A DNA stretch of 32,936 nucleotides from Peptococcaceae bacterium UBA2264 (GCA_002347475.1 DDXI01000044.1:1-32936), one strand, 5' to 3'; shown: positions 15,454 through 24,122, numbered from the stretch's first letter. Notes: generated by a model not told the origin, from the sequence alone. A program made the numbers and translations.

Positions 15454-16770
15454 ATGGGCTTTACCAGGTCAGTCATTATTACCTTTTTCAGTAATTCATT
15501 CCTGTTTTTCTTATCGATTATCAGTACAACGATCCTGGCCCGCCTGCTCGGTCCTGACGGCAAAGGGGTATTTGATGTCGCCAATAATTTACTGACCTTC
15601 GCCACCTTGTTTCTGGGTTTGGGCCTGGCTTCATCCAATGTCTTTTTCCTGGGCCGCAAGCAGGAGCATCTGGAGCAAATCATCGGCAACAATATCCTGC
15701 TGACTTTTGCCGGTGCCCTTTTACTCATCCCCTTTTATTTTCTCAATGCCCATTACCACTTTCAGTTTTTAAGAAGTGTCTCTGATATCCAGATTCTGAT
15801 TGTCCTGGTTACCGTTCCCTTTATCAATTACAAAGCAGCCATGATCAATGTTTTGCTGGGTATGCAGGATGTTGTGGAATATAATCGCCTGAACATTTTG
15901 GATAAAATTCTGAATGTCCTCCTGCTGGCTGTCTTTATGTTCGTATTAGTCTCGCCTTCCTCCGCTCTTTTAGCTACCCTGGCAGGAACGATTTTGCTGA
16001 TCATCTGGATACAATATATTTTGCTGCTGCGCGCGAAGAAATATCCCTCTCTGAACTTTATCCTGATGCGGGAAATGCTGGGGTATGGGTTTAAAGCCCA
16101 GTTGGGAAATATCATTCAAAAACTTAACTATCGTCTGGATGTCTTTATAGTCAGTTATTTTCTTCCTATCGGCCAGGTGGGCATATACGGGATTGCTGTT
16201 GTCATGGGGGAGACCCTCTGGGGCATATCGGGAAGCATTGCCACTATAGTTTTTCCGCTTATTTCCGCAGCCCGGGAGAAGAAAGAGATGTATATCTTCA
16301 CCAATCAGGTGACCAGGATCAGTTTTGCCCTGATTACCTTCTTTTCTTTGCTTCTGTTCGTGCTGAAAGAACCCCTGATCAAACCCTTTATCGTATTGTG
16401 GTTCGGGAGTACAGCTTTTGCTCCGGCAACGGAAGCTTTATTATGGTTATTGCCGGGGATAAGTATTTTTTCGATTTCCAATATTTTGGCAAATCATCTG
16501 GCTGGAGTGGGCCTGGTTTCCCGGAATATATACTCGTCAATTGTTTCGGCTGTGGTTACAGTCACCCTGGACCTATTGCTGATACCCCGCCTGGGAATCA
16601 ATGGCGCGGCTATCGCTTCCAGCTGTTCTTATGTGGCTTTCACTTTAACAACCCTGATTTTCTATATCAACTATACCCACAGTCGCTGGCAGGACATCCT
16701 GCTTCTGAAAAGAGCAGACCTGCTGCTTATAAAGACTGCTCTGGAAAAGAGATTAAGGAAACCATCCTGA
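15454..16770 (+). CDS. Wzx-like oligosaccharide flippase
   Basis: The 438-residue polytopic membrane protein belongs to the MOP/MATE-like polysaccharide transporter superfamily. The N-terminus (SNSFLFFLSIISTTILARLLGP, split here: ILARLLG then PDGKGVFDVANN) is the classical Wzx opening, and YGFKAQLGNIIQ, with YRLDVFIVSYFL, starts the second half. About 12 membrane segments are expected. It would move undecaprenyl-diphosphate-linked oligosaccharide from the cytoplasmic to the outer face. It begins 3 bp after the stop of the GT4 gene, so it is translationally coupled or nearly so. It is the only flippase in the window, against two polymerase/ligase-like genes. Confidence 0.92.
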   Translation: MGFTRSVIITFFSNSFLFFLSIISTTILARLLGPDGKGVFDVANNLLTFATLFLGLGLASSNVFFLGRKQEHLEQIIGNNILLTFAGALLLIPFYFLNAHYHFQFLRSVSDIQILIVLVTVPFINYKAAMINVLLGMQDVVEYNRLNILDKILNVLLLAVFMFVLVSPSSALLATLAGTILLIIWIQYILLLRAKKYPSLNFILMREMLGYGFKAQLGNIIQKLNYRLDVFIVSYFLPIGQVGIYGIAVVMGETLWGISGSIATIVFPLISAAREKKEMYIFTNQVTRISFALITFFSLLLFVLKEPLIKPFIVLWFGSTAFAPATEALLWLLPGISIFSISNILANHLAGVGLVSRNIYSSIVSAVVTVTLDLLLIPRLGINGAAIASSCSYVAFTLTTLIFYINYTHSRWQDILLLKRADLLLIKTALEKRLRKPS

Positions 16771-16783
16771 AAGGGGTGAGCTT

Positions 16784-18109
16784 ATGGACTGGGTCATCCT
16801 GGTGCTTGCTTTGGTGCTGGTGATCTGGAGCTGGAAAAATCCTCGCTATCTTCTGCCTCTGCTGATTGCATCTTTGTCTCTGGAAATTTCCTGTACCTGG
16901 TTTCCCCATCTTGCCTTATTGGATAAACTGGGAGCTTTTGTCGGAATTATCGACTTGGGAAGGATTATGGTCCTGGCAGTAATCGCTTATTACCTGGCTG
17001 CCAGGATCAAAAAGAGGCACAGGGAGTGGGCGTTAGCTTATTACCGCCGCCCAGTCTGGCAAAATACCTTGTTCCTGATTGCGGCTCTCTATATCCTGGC
17101 AGGCCTGTTATCCCTGGTTTGGTCTGTTGATCCGCTCAAAACTGTGGTTACCGCTGTTCGTCTGGGGGTTCTTTGGCTCATGGGGCTGGCAGTTTATAAT
17201 CTGGTTCTGGAAAGCCGGGAGCGTTGGCTGGTACCGGCAGCCTTCAGTGTCATGGCCACTATTGTGGCCGGGATCGGAGTTTACGAGGCTGTCAGCAGCC
17301 GCTATATTTGGCTGGGGGAAGTTTATCAGCCCATAGGCCGGGTAAACAGTACCTTTGTTGATGCCAATATTCTGGCCCGTTTCTTAATAATTGGGATGCT
17401 GGCTACCCTGGTCTGGATTTTAACGACTTCCAGCCGGCCGGGTAAGGTGCTGGGCTCTGGGGCCCTGCTGCTGCAGACAGCGGCGCTTCTGGCCAGCGGC
17501 TCTCGTACCGGCTGGCTGATTGCTGTTCTGGTTTTGCTGTTTTTCCTGATCCTGCTGCCGCGCAAAGTCTTGCTCTATGCCTTGGCAGGCAGTCTGATCC
17601 TGGCCGGGATTAATATTGCTTTCAATCCGGCAGCTGTGGGCAGGGTGCTTGATCTCCAACAGGGCATCTGGGCGGCGAGTCTGCAGCGACAGTATCTGAT
17701 TACCGCCGCCTGGGATATGTTTGTCAAGCATCCTCTCCTGGGAGTCGGGTCCGGTGGTTTCCAAAAATATTTGTTAACCAATTACAGCCAACTGGTGCAA
17801 AACGGCATAAGTCTTTCCCACACAGCTGTGCTGACTACAGCTGCGGAATTGGGAATTCTGGGTTTGAGCATCTTGGGCAGCTTTCTGGCCGCCCTTTGCC
17901 AGCCTCTTCTGAAATGGCGGCGCCTGGCCCGTCAGGCCGGGCACTTTTCTGCGCTGCAGGACACCTATAGCTGGTCAGTTTTTGCTTTCCTGGCAGTTAT
18001 AGCTATTTTTATCAGCGCTCAGGCGGAGAGCCGGTTCTTTGAAGATCCCTTTCTCTGGATTATTCTGGGATATTTGGTTGCTGTAGGTGATCTGGAAAGG
18101 ATGGGCTAA
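16784..18109 (+). CDS. O-antigen ligase/polymerase-like membrane protein (Wzy/WaaL type), second copy
   Basis: The 441-residue polytopic protein is a Wzy_C (PF04932) family member. RVNSTFVDANILARFLI, SGSRTGWLIAVLVLLF and PLLGVGSGGFQKYLL followed by SLSHTAVLTTAAELGILG are the conserved stretches, with the periplasmic-loop histidine in SHT. About 11 membrane segments. AAAGGGGTGAG precedes the ATG by a few bases. Its stop codon is immediately followed by the GTG start of the next gene (TAAGTG), which shows operon structure. Compared with the first copy, this one better matches the canonical GxGxGGF motif, so it is slightly more ligase-like, but this is a guess. Confidence 0.87.
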   Translation: MDWVILVLALVLVIWSWKNPRYLLPLLIASLSLEISCTWFPHLALLDKLGAFVGIIDLGRIMVLAVIAYYLAARIKKRHREWALAYYRRPVWQNTLFLIAALYILAGLLSLVWSVDPLKTVVTAVRLGVLWLMGLAVYNLVLESRERWLVPAAFSVMATIVAGIGVYEAVSSRYIWLGEVYQPIGRVNSTFVDANILARFLIIGMLATLVWILTTSSRPGKVLGSGALLLQTAALLASGSRTGWLIAVLVLLFFLILLPRKVLLYALAGSLILAGINIAFNPAAVGRVLDLQQGIWAASLQRQYLITAAWDMFVKHPLLGVGSGGFQKYLLTNYSQLVQNGISLSHTAVLTTAAELGILGLSILGSFLAALCQPLLKWRRLARQAGHFSALQDTYSWSVFAFLAVIAIFISAQAESRFFEDPFLWIILGYLVAVGDLERMG

Positions 18110-20278
18110 GTGCGGATATGTTTTCTCGGTGATGCCGGCAGTATTCATCTGCGGCGCTGGGTCGATTATTTTATCAAGGCAGGTTACGAGGTCGACATCA
18201 TTTCCTTCAGTCCCTGTCCGGTTGAAGGACCTACCGTCCATTTGTTAGCCAAGGGATGTACGGGCCGGCTGGCTTATATCACAGGCATGTTCAAAATAAG
18301 AAGGCTGCTGAAAAAAATCCAGCCTGATCTGCTGCATGCCCATTATGCCACCAGCTTCGGGCTTTTGGCAGTTCTGAGCGGGTTTCATCCCCTGGTAGTT
18401 TCAGCCTGGGGTTCTGATGTTCTGGTGGCTCCCAAACAGTCAATTTTCTTAAAACTGATTGTGGAACGGGTTTTTAAAAAAGCCGATGCCCTGACCTCTG
18501 ATTCCACCTATATGTCCGGGTGCATGCTGGAACTCTTGAAGGGACGCCCCAAAATTCTGAAAACAGTGACCATGGGTGTTTCCAGGGATTGGTTCAAAAG
18601 CCTTCCTGACAGTTCCAAAAACGAACTGCAGATCCTCAGCCTGCGAGGTCACCAGGCTATCTATAATATCGATATTATTCTGCGTTCCATGGCTGATGTT
18701 TTAAAGGCTGTGCCGGAGGCGGTTTTGGTAGTGGCCGGGGAGGGTCCCGAGACAAATTCACTTCAAGCCCTGGCCGGGTCGCTGGGCATCCTGGAAAATG
18801 TGAAATTTGTAGGCCAGCTGCCCCATGCGCAGGTCCAGGACTACCTTAATCAGTCTGCCATTTCGGTGAGTGTACCTACTTCTGACGCTACTGCTGTTTC
18901 CCTGCTGGAAACAATGGCCTGTGGTTCCTTCCCGGTGGTCTCGGATTTGCCGGCCAATCGGGAGTGGGTAGAAGACTCGGTAAATGGTTTGATTGTAGCC
19001 ATCCGGGATACGTCCGACTTGTCCCGGGCGCTGATCAAATCGCTGCAGGACATTCCTTTGCGTCAGAACGCGATCGAACTTAACCGGCAAAAGATCAGGG
19101 CTAAAGCCATTTGGGAAAACAATATGGCTGAAATGGAGGAACTGTACAGGGAACTGCAGAAAGATACCTGCAGCTTCCCTGACATGGAGGTTGCCAGGAG
19201 GTTATGTCTGATGGCCAATGCCGCCAGCCCCCATACAGAAAAATGGGCCGCAGAGTTAGCCCGGCGCGGCTGGAAAGTGGATATAATCAGTTTTCTTCCG
19301 GCAGAGATCCCCCGGGTAAAGGTCCATGTTGTTCCCCGCTTGCTGAGCGGGAGGACCGAATTTGTTTTCTTGCATCTGCGCTGGATAGCTCAAACTGTCA
19401 GGAAGCTTCAGCCGGACATTGTGCATGTCCATTATGCGACCAGTTTCGGATTTTTGGGAGCAGCAGCCAAAGTTCATCCCCTGATCATTTCAGCTTGGGG
19501 CAGTGATATATTTTCTTTTCCCCGCACCTCATTTCTGCATAGATATCTTTTGGAAAAAATTTTGAAGAAAGCCGATGTCCTCTGCTCTACCAGCCGGATA
19601 ATGGCCGCCGAAATGCAAAAATATGTTAACCCGGAAAGCCAGATAGACGTTATACCCTTCGGCGTGGATATCGAGCGCTTTTCCCCTCCGGCCAGGCAGG
19701 CAAAACAGGATCCCGGTGCGCCGGTAATTTTCGGGGTAGCCAAATACTTGCAGCCGGTCTATGGTTTGGATATTCTGCTCAGGGCTTTTGCCCTGTTAGA
19801 AGAGCGTTGTCCCGGCCGGGCGCTGCTGCGCATAGCCGGTGACGGGCCGGAGAAGAAGAAGCTTCAGAATCTGGCTGCCCGCTTGGGGATCACCCAGCAG
19901 GTAGAATGGCTGGGCGCAATTCCCAATTGCGAAGTGGCCGATTTATACCGCAGCCTGGATGTGGTGGTGGTGCCTTCCCGGCAGGAAAGTTTCGGGGTTA
20001 CGGCAGTGGAGGGGTCAGCCTGCGGCTGTCCGATTATTGCCAGTAATGTTGGCGGTTTGCCGGAGGTGGTAATCAACCGCCAAACAGGCCTGCTTATACC
20101 CCCCGAGGATGTTCAGGAATTATGCCAGGCCATGGAATTTATGATTGCTCATCCCGAAAAACGGTTGCTTATGGGCCAAACCGGCCGAAAATTAGTTGTT
20201 GAGCATTATGATTTTCAGAGGAATGTGACTCAAATGGAAGAAGTATATCATAGATCATTGCAGGCCTGGCGTCCCTGA
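18110..20278 (+). CDS. Tandem double GT4 glycosyltransferase (fusion)
   Basis: The 722-residue protein consists of two complete homologous GT-B enzymes. Half one spans about residues 1-355 and half two about 360-720. Both share an N-terminal 'DIISF' strand, HYATSFG and SAWGSD (VVSAWGSDVL versus IISAWGSDIF), and FKKAD/LKKAD. Half two has E626-SFGVTAV-E634, the usual E-x7-E. Half one has D259-ATAVSLL-E267 with Asp instead of the first Glu. The start is GTG at 18110, directly abutting the previous stop. Within the frame AGGAGG (19196-19201) precedes an in-frame ATG (19211) by 9 bp, so half two might also be made alone. It could add two sugars in succession (inference). Confidence 0.88.
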   Translation: MRICFLGDAGSIHLRRWVDYFIKAGYEVDIISFSPCPVEGPTVHLLAKGCTGRLAYITGMFKIRRLLKKIQPDLLHAHYATSFGLLAVLSGFHPLVVSAWGSDVLVAPKQSIFLKLIVERVFKKADALTSDSTYMSGCMLELLKGRPKILKTVTMGVSRDWFKSLPDSSKNELQILSLRGHQAIYNIDIILRSMADVLKAVPEAVLVVAGEGPETNSLQALAGSLGILENVKFVGQLPHAQVQDYLNQSAISVSVPTSDATAVSLLETMACGSFPVVSDLPANREWVEDSVNGLIVAIRDTSDLSRALIKSLQDIPLRQNAIELNRQKIRAKAIWENNMAEMEELYRELQKDTCSFPDMEVARRLCLMANAASPHTEKWAAELARRGWKVDIISFLPAEIPRVKVHVVPRLLSGRTEFVFLHLRWIAQTVRKLQPDIVHVHYATSFGFLGAAAKVHPLIISAWGSDIFSFPRTSFLHRYLLEKILKKADVLCSTSRIMAAEMQKYVNPESQIDVIPFGVDIERFSPPARQAKQDPGAPVIFGVAKYLQPVYGLDILLRAFALLEERCPGRALLRIAGDGPEKKKLQNLAARLGITQQVEWLGAIPNCEVADLYRSLDVVVVPSRQESFGVTAVEGSACGCPIIASNVGGLPEVVINRQTGLLIPPEDVQELCQAMEFMIAHPEKRLLMGQTGRKLVVEHYDFQRNVTQMEEVYHRSLQAWRP

Positions 20279-20321
20279 AGCCTGGGCTGCTGTCTTGGTT
20301 CAAGCAAATTTCGTAAAATAT

Positions 20322-20357
20322 TTCCCCTGGACGATTGTTTATTATTTTGCAGGGGAA
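20322..20357. promoter_or_regulatory. Inverted repeat overlapping a promoter (operator or hairpin)
   Basis: TTCCCCTG (20322-20329) and CAGGGGAA (20350-20357) are perfect 8-bp inverted repeats, 20 bp apart. They flank the -35 element and cover the spacer of the promoter at 20335-20364, a position suited to repressor binding. They could alternatively form a hairpin in read-through RNA. Confidence 0.45.
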
Positions 20358-20364
20358 TTATATA
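20335..20364 (+). promoter_or_regulatory. Candidate promoter upstream of the second aminotransferase
   Basis: TTGTTT (20335-20340), an 18-bp spacer and TATATA (20359-20364), about 44 bp before the ATG at 20408. The 129-bp gap to the previous gene is the largest break in the second half of the glycan locus, consistent with an internal promoter. Confidence 0.45.
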
Positions 20365-20407
20365 TAGTGTTCCAAAATCGCCGCAAGCTGAAAGGGAGTA
20401 TGACAAA

Positions 20408-21571
20408 ATGCCGCGCACTGAATTTTTACCCTATGCCTTGCCTCTTATTGAAGACGATGATATTGCTGAAGTAGTTGATAGCCTGAAATCGAATTGGATA
20501 TCCAAAGGACCCAAAACTATGGAGTTTGAAAAACGATTTGCCGAGTATGTGGGAGCAAAATATGCCGTTGCCCTGAATTCCTGTACCGCCGCCCTGCATT
20601 TGACTCTCCTGGCTGCCGGTATCGGGCCGGGAGATGAGGTGATAACGACCCCGCTGACTTTTGCAGCCTCGGCTAATGTGGTCATTCATACAGGAGCCAA
20701 ACCGGTTCTGGCTGATATTGATCCTCTGACTATGAATATTGATCCAGCCAGGATTCGCGAGAAAATCACGGCGCGCACCAAGGCCCTTATTCCGGTACAC
20801 ATGGCGGGGCTGCCTGTGCATATGGACGAAATCCTGGCCCTGGCCAAAGAAAACAACCTCTTTGTTTTAGAGGATGCGGCCCATGCCGTTTATACTCAAT
20901 ACAAGGGAAAAATGATCGGTTCCCTGGGGAATGCCACTGCTTTTTCCTTTTATGCCACCAAAAATCTGGCGACCGGTGAAGGCGGGATGGTGACAACCGA
21001 TGATGAGGCTCTGGCCGACAAAATCAGGATCATGAGTGTTCATGGTATGAGCCGCAATGCCTGGAACCGCTATAACGCCGGCGGATCGTGGTTTTACGAA
21101 ATCCTTTATCCCGGCTATAAAGACAATATGACCGATATCCAGGCCGCCCTGGGGATGACCCAACTGGCCAAGCTGGCACGCATGCAGGGCATAAGAAAAG
21201 AAATCGTTCAGCGCTATAATTCCCGTTTTGCCCGCTTGCCTGAATTGGAAATTCCTCAGGAACCGGAGTATGCCCGTCACGCCTGGCATCTGTATATTAT
21301 CAGGCTGAATCTGGAGAGACTGACTGTAGACCGGGCCCGCTTTATCGAGGAACTTAAAGCCGAGAATATCGGTACCAGCGTGCATTTTATTCCGCTTCAT
21401 CTCCATCCTTATTATCGGGATACTTATGGCTATCAGCGCGGGGATTATCCGCAGGCCGAGGCAGTCTATGACCGGATCATCTCCCTGCCCTTGTACCCCA
21501 AAATGAGCAGCCAGGATGCCGAGGATGTGATCGAGGCTGTAGAACATGTCGTCAGTAAATTCAGGAAATAA
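20408..21571 (+). CDS. DegT/DnrJ/EryC1-family UDP-4-amino sugar aminotransferase (PglE/ArnB-like)
   Basis: The 387-residue PLP enzyme opens with FLPYALPLIEDDDIAEV and has LNSCTAALHLTLLAAGIG for phosphate binding, LEDAAHAVYTQYKG for the cofactor aspartate and FSFYATKNLATGEGGM with the Schiff-base lysine at residue 185. The late segment IGTSVHFIPLHLHPYY is typical of ArnB/PglE/PseC-type enzymes that aminate C4 of UDP-4-keto sugars. The partner dehydratase is the first gene of the locus (1996). GAAAGGGAG precedes the ATG. It is followed by the initiating phosphosugar transferase. The product may be a UDP-4-amino-4,6-dideoxy-HexNAc. No PglD-type acetyltransferase adjoins it. Confidence 0.9.
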   Translation: MPRTEFLPYALPLIEDDDIAEVVDSLKSNWISKGPKTMEFEKRFAEYVGAKYAVALNSCTAALHLTLLAAGIGPGDEVITTPLTFAASANVVIHTGAKPVLADIDPLTMNIDPARIREKITARTKALIPVHMAGLPVHMDEILALAKENNLFVLEDAAHAVYTQYKGKMIGSLGNATAFSFYATKNLATGEGGMVTTDDEALADKIRIMSVHGMSRNAWNRYNAGGSWFYEILYPGYKDNMTDIQAALGMTQLAKLARMQGIRKEIVQRYNSRFARLPELEIPQEPEYARHAWHLYIIRLNLERLTVDRARFIEELKAENIGTSVHFIPLHLHPYYRDTYGYQRGDYPQAEAVYDRIISLPLYPKMSSQDAEDVIEAVEHVVSKFRK

Positions 21572-21630
21572 ATTTGGACAGGGCTCTGGCCTGTTTGCGA
21601 ATAGCATATAATCCAGTTAGGAGACAAGGG

Positions 21631-22311
21631 ATGAATCAGGATACTGTCATTACAAAACAATCCACTCAAGCCGGAAGAGAGAAAGGCAAAGCCGTCCCTG
21701 GCAAACCCTGGCAACGTAAAGTAAAACGGCTGCTGGATCTGGCTGGGGCAATTATTCTCCTGGCGCTGATCTGGCCGTTGTGGCTGGTGCTTGCCGTTTG
21801 GATTCGTTTTGATTCGCCGGGTCCGGTTCTTTTCCGGCAAACCCGGGTGGGTTTGGAGGGAAAACCCTACAGAATTTATAAGTTTCGGACAATGACCGTG
21901 GATGCCGATTCCCTGATGCAGACTAAACTGAGCCAACTGCAGGAGATCGAAAATTTTGTTTTCCAGGAAAACAATGATCCCCGCATCACCAGAAGCGGAA
22001 AAATTTTGCGCAGGAGAAGTCTGGATGAACTCCCCCAGCTTCTGAATATCTTAAGGGGAGATATGAGCCTGGTCGGTCCCCGTCCGGAAGTACCGGAGAT
22101 CGTCAGACTTTATACTCCCGAGCAGGGTCTGCGTCTCAGTGTCCCGCCGGGGGTGACAGGTTTGGCCCAGATCAGCGGACGCAGTGAATTAACCCTGGGG
22201 GAAACCATGGCCTATGATCTGGAATATATTCGCAAGTGGAGTCTCTGGCAGGATCTCAAAATACTGGGGAAGACGGTTATCGTTGTTCTGACAGGGCGGG
22301 GAGCCCGCTGA
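21631..22311 (+). CDS. Initiating undecaprenyl-phosphate phosphosugar transferase (PglC/WcaJ family)
   Basis: This 226-residue bacterial sugar transferase (PF02397) transfers a sugar-1-phosphate from a UDP sugar to undecaprenyl phosphate at the cytoplasmic membrane. KRLLDLAGAIILLAL is the membrane re-entrant helix start. FRQTRVGLEGKPYRIYKFRT, DPRITRSGKILRRRSLDELP and GDMSLVGPRPEVPEI are the signature motifs; the Asp-Glu of LDEL is the catalytic pair. It is a short, PglC-like version without extra N-terminal membrane helices. The open frame extends back to a TTG at 21574, but the ATG at 21631 with TAGGAGAC before it is clearly the start. It would prime synthesis of the glycan, with the 4-amino sugar as a possible substrate. 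Confidence 0.92.
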   Translation: MNQDTVITKQSTQAGREKGKAVPGKPWQRKVKRLLDLAGAIILLALIWPLWLVLAVWIRFDSPGPVLFRQTRVGLEGKPYRIYKFRTMTVDADSLMQTKLSQLQEIENFVFQENNDPRITRSGKILRRRSLDELPQLLNILRGDMSLVGPRPEVPEIVRLYTPEQGLRLSVPPGVTGLAQISGRSELTLGETMAYDLEYIRKWSLWQDLKILGKTVIVVLTGRGAR

Positions 22312-22313
22312 AG

Positions 22314-22369
22314 GCGAGGTGCGAGGTTCGAGGTTCGAGGTTCGAGGTGTGAAGGTCGAGGTGCGAGGT
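22314..22369. repeat. Eight 7-bp tandem repeats (consensus TCGAGGT)
   Basis: Units of 7 bp in strict register: GCGAGGT, GCGAGGT, TCGAGGT three times, a degenerate GTGAAGG, TCGAGGT and GCGAGGT. They fill the gap between the phosphosugar transferase stop and the leader of the transglycosylase gene. Non-coding; probably slippage-prone. Confidence 0.9.
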
Positions 22370-22405
22370 TCGAAAATGAATGATTTATGATTGCGGGGTG
22401 TGCTT

Positions 22406-24067
22406 ATGAGAATTAATCGGGCCAAAAGAGGTCAGACAAGATCCGGAACCCACTGGCAGGCTGTTTTACTTCTGCTGACAATGACGCTGTCCTTATTTGT
22501 ACCTTTTGGGACCAGGGCTGCTCTGAATAGCAACCCGTCGCTCAGGATTATCGATGACAAGATTGAAACGATAGCCCGGTCCAAGGGAATTCCCAGTATT
22601 CTCTTAAAGGCGATTGCCTTCCGGGAAAGCAGCTGGCGGCAATGGGATGCCCAGGGCGATCCTCTGATGAGTTCAGGAGAACATCCGGCCATCGGGATCA
22701 TGCAGGTTGCCAGTTATGATGAAGAGGATACTGATACTATCGAGAAACTGAAAGATGACATAGATTTCAATATTGCGGCCGGAGCCGATCTCTTAAACGA
22801 GAAATTTGACAAGATAGTTCCCCGGATAGGGGATGGAGACCGTAATATCCTGGAAAACTGGTACTTTGCTATCTGGGCTTACAACTGCTGGGTCAAAGAT
22901 GACCTGAGCAAGAATAATCCGCACCAGACAGCCGACGGGGAAAAGACTTATCAGGATTCTGTCTTCGATCTCTGTGCCGTAAATTTCATGCCAAAGGTGG
23001 CGGGGGCGATTACTCCGGTTAACATCAGCCGGCCGGCGCTGGAAGATATTCCTGTTCTGGGCGTTCCCGATCCAATTGAAACACCTTTTCCGGTCCATTA
23101 TGGGGATCTGACCCTGGAGTTTAAACGTTTGTATGGAACTGACCGCATAGAAACAGCCGTGACCATAGCCCAGGAAGGATGGCCAAATGCTGTAATTGCC
23201 AGCACTTCGGCGGCGGAGAGGAAGGTTGTCCTGGCCCGTTCGGATAATTTTGCCGATGCTTTGGCCGGAGTCCCGCTGGCTGCCCAATATGATGCTCCGA
23301 TTCTGATAACTCCCCCCCATGAAATGGATGGGCGGGTTTTAAGCGAGATCCAGCGTTTGAAACCTCAGGAGATTATTTTGCTGGGCGCGGAGGGTGCTTT
23401 GGGCCCGGAGATAGTTGCCAGTCTGCTTGAGGCCGGCTTTAGCGCAGAGCAACTGCTGCGAATTCAAGGCCAGGACCGTTATGAAACATCTGCAGCTATC
23501 GCAGCCCGGGTAGGAAAGAAGAAAGGGGCGGCTTTTATTGTCACCGGGGAGAATTTTCCGGATGCCCTGGGGGCAGCGGGAGTTGCCGGCGAGGAGGGCA
23601 TACCTGTTATCCTTATGCCTTCAGATCACCTGAATACGGCCTCCCTGGCGGTCCTTAAACGTCTGGATATCCGGCAGGTCACGGTCATTGGTTTGAGCCC
23701 GAATATGTGTGACCTGATTCAGCAGGAACTTCAGAAAAAAATCCCGGCTGCTGAGGTTGTCTCCATTCGAGGGATCGATCGCTATGCCACTACAGTTGCA
23801 GTGGCTCAGACCCGGACTGAACCTGTCACTGAAATTATTCTGGCAACCGGAGAGAACTTCCCTGATGCTCTGGCGGGGGCTGCCTTTGCCGTCCATCGTC
23901 ATGCCGTCCTGCTGCTTGTTCCGGCAGCAGATTTAGCAGGGCATGCCGAGCTGAGCAGCTATTTACAGGATGTGGGCCCGCATATTATTCCCATAGAAAT
24001 CCTGGGAGGTTCACATGTTCTGAATGATAGATTAATAGAGCAATTCAAGGAGATATATACCTCCTGA
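22406..24067 (+). CDS. Secreted lytic transglycosylase-like protein with three CWB2 repeats
   Basis: A 553-residue exported wall enzyme. Residues 1-38 are a long basic signal peptide. Residues about 45-200 are an SLT-type lysozyme-like domain, with FRESSW placing the catalytic Glu at 74, GIMQ at 97-100 and the AYN motif at 158-160, so all three hallmark motifs are present. Such enzymes cleave peptidoglycan between MurNAc and GlcNAc. Three CWB2 repeats begin at residues 241 (RLYGTDRIETAV), 352 (RIQGQDRYETSA) and 455 (SIRGIDRYATTV), each with a (N/D)F(P/A)DAL segment, forming a C-terminal wall anchor. The open frame reaches a TTG at 22391, but the ATG at 22406 follows GGGGTG by 6-7 bp. It may open the wall for polymer or S-layer assembly. 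Confidence 0.9.
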   Translation: MRINRAKRGQTRSGTHWQAVLLLLTMTLSLFVPFGTRAALNSNPSLRIIDDKIETIARSKGIPSILLKAIAFRESSWRQWDAQGDPLMSSGEHPAIGIMQVASYDEEDTDTIEKLKDDIDFNIAAGADLLNEKFDKIVPRIGDGDRNILENWYFAIWAYNCWVKDDLSKNNPHQTADGEKTYQDSVFDLCAVNFMPKVAGAITPVNISRPALEDIPVLGVPDPIETPFPVHYGDLTLEFKRLYGTDRIETAVTIAQEGWPNAVIASTSAAERKVVLARSDNFADALAGVPLAAQYDAPILITPPHEMDGRVLSEIQRLKPQEIILLGAEGALGPEIVASLLEAGFSAEQLLRIQGQDRYETSAAIAARVGKKKGAAFIVTGENFPDALGAAGVAGEEGIPVILMPSDHLNTASLAVLKRLDIRQVTVIGLSPNMCDLIQQELQKKIPAAEVVSIRGIDRYATTVAVAQTRTEPVTEIILATGENFPDALAGAAFAVHRHAVLLLVPAADLAGHAELSSYLQDVGPHIIPIEILGGSHVLNDRLIEQFKEIYTS

Positions 24068-24122
24068 GCGTAAATGCGGCCAGAGATACCGGAAATTAAG
24101 GGAGAAATAATCAGTAAAAAAT

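Noticed and set aside
20867..21607. A 246-codon antisense frame across the second aminotransferase
   Set aside because: Shadow of a conserved enzyme; no ribosome-binding site or domain on the minus strand.
22314..22369. Heptamer repeats considered as a CRISPR array
   Set aside because: Units are 7 bp and contiguous with no spacers.
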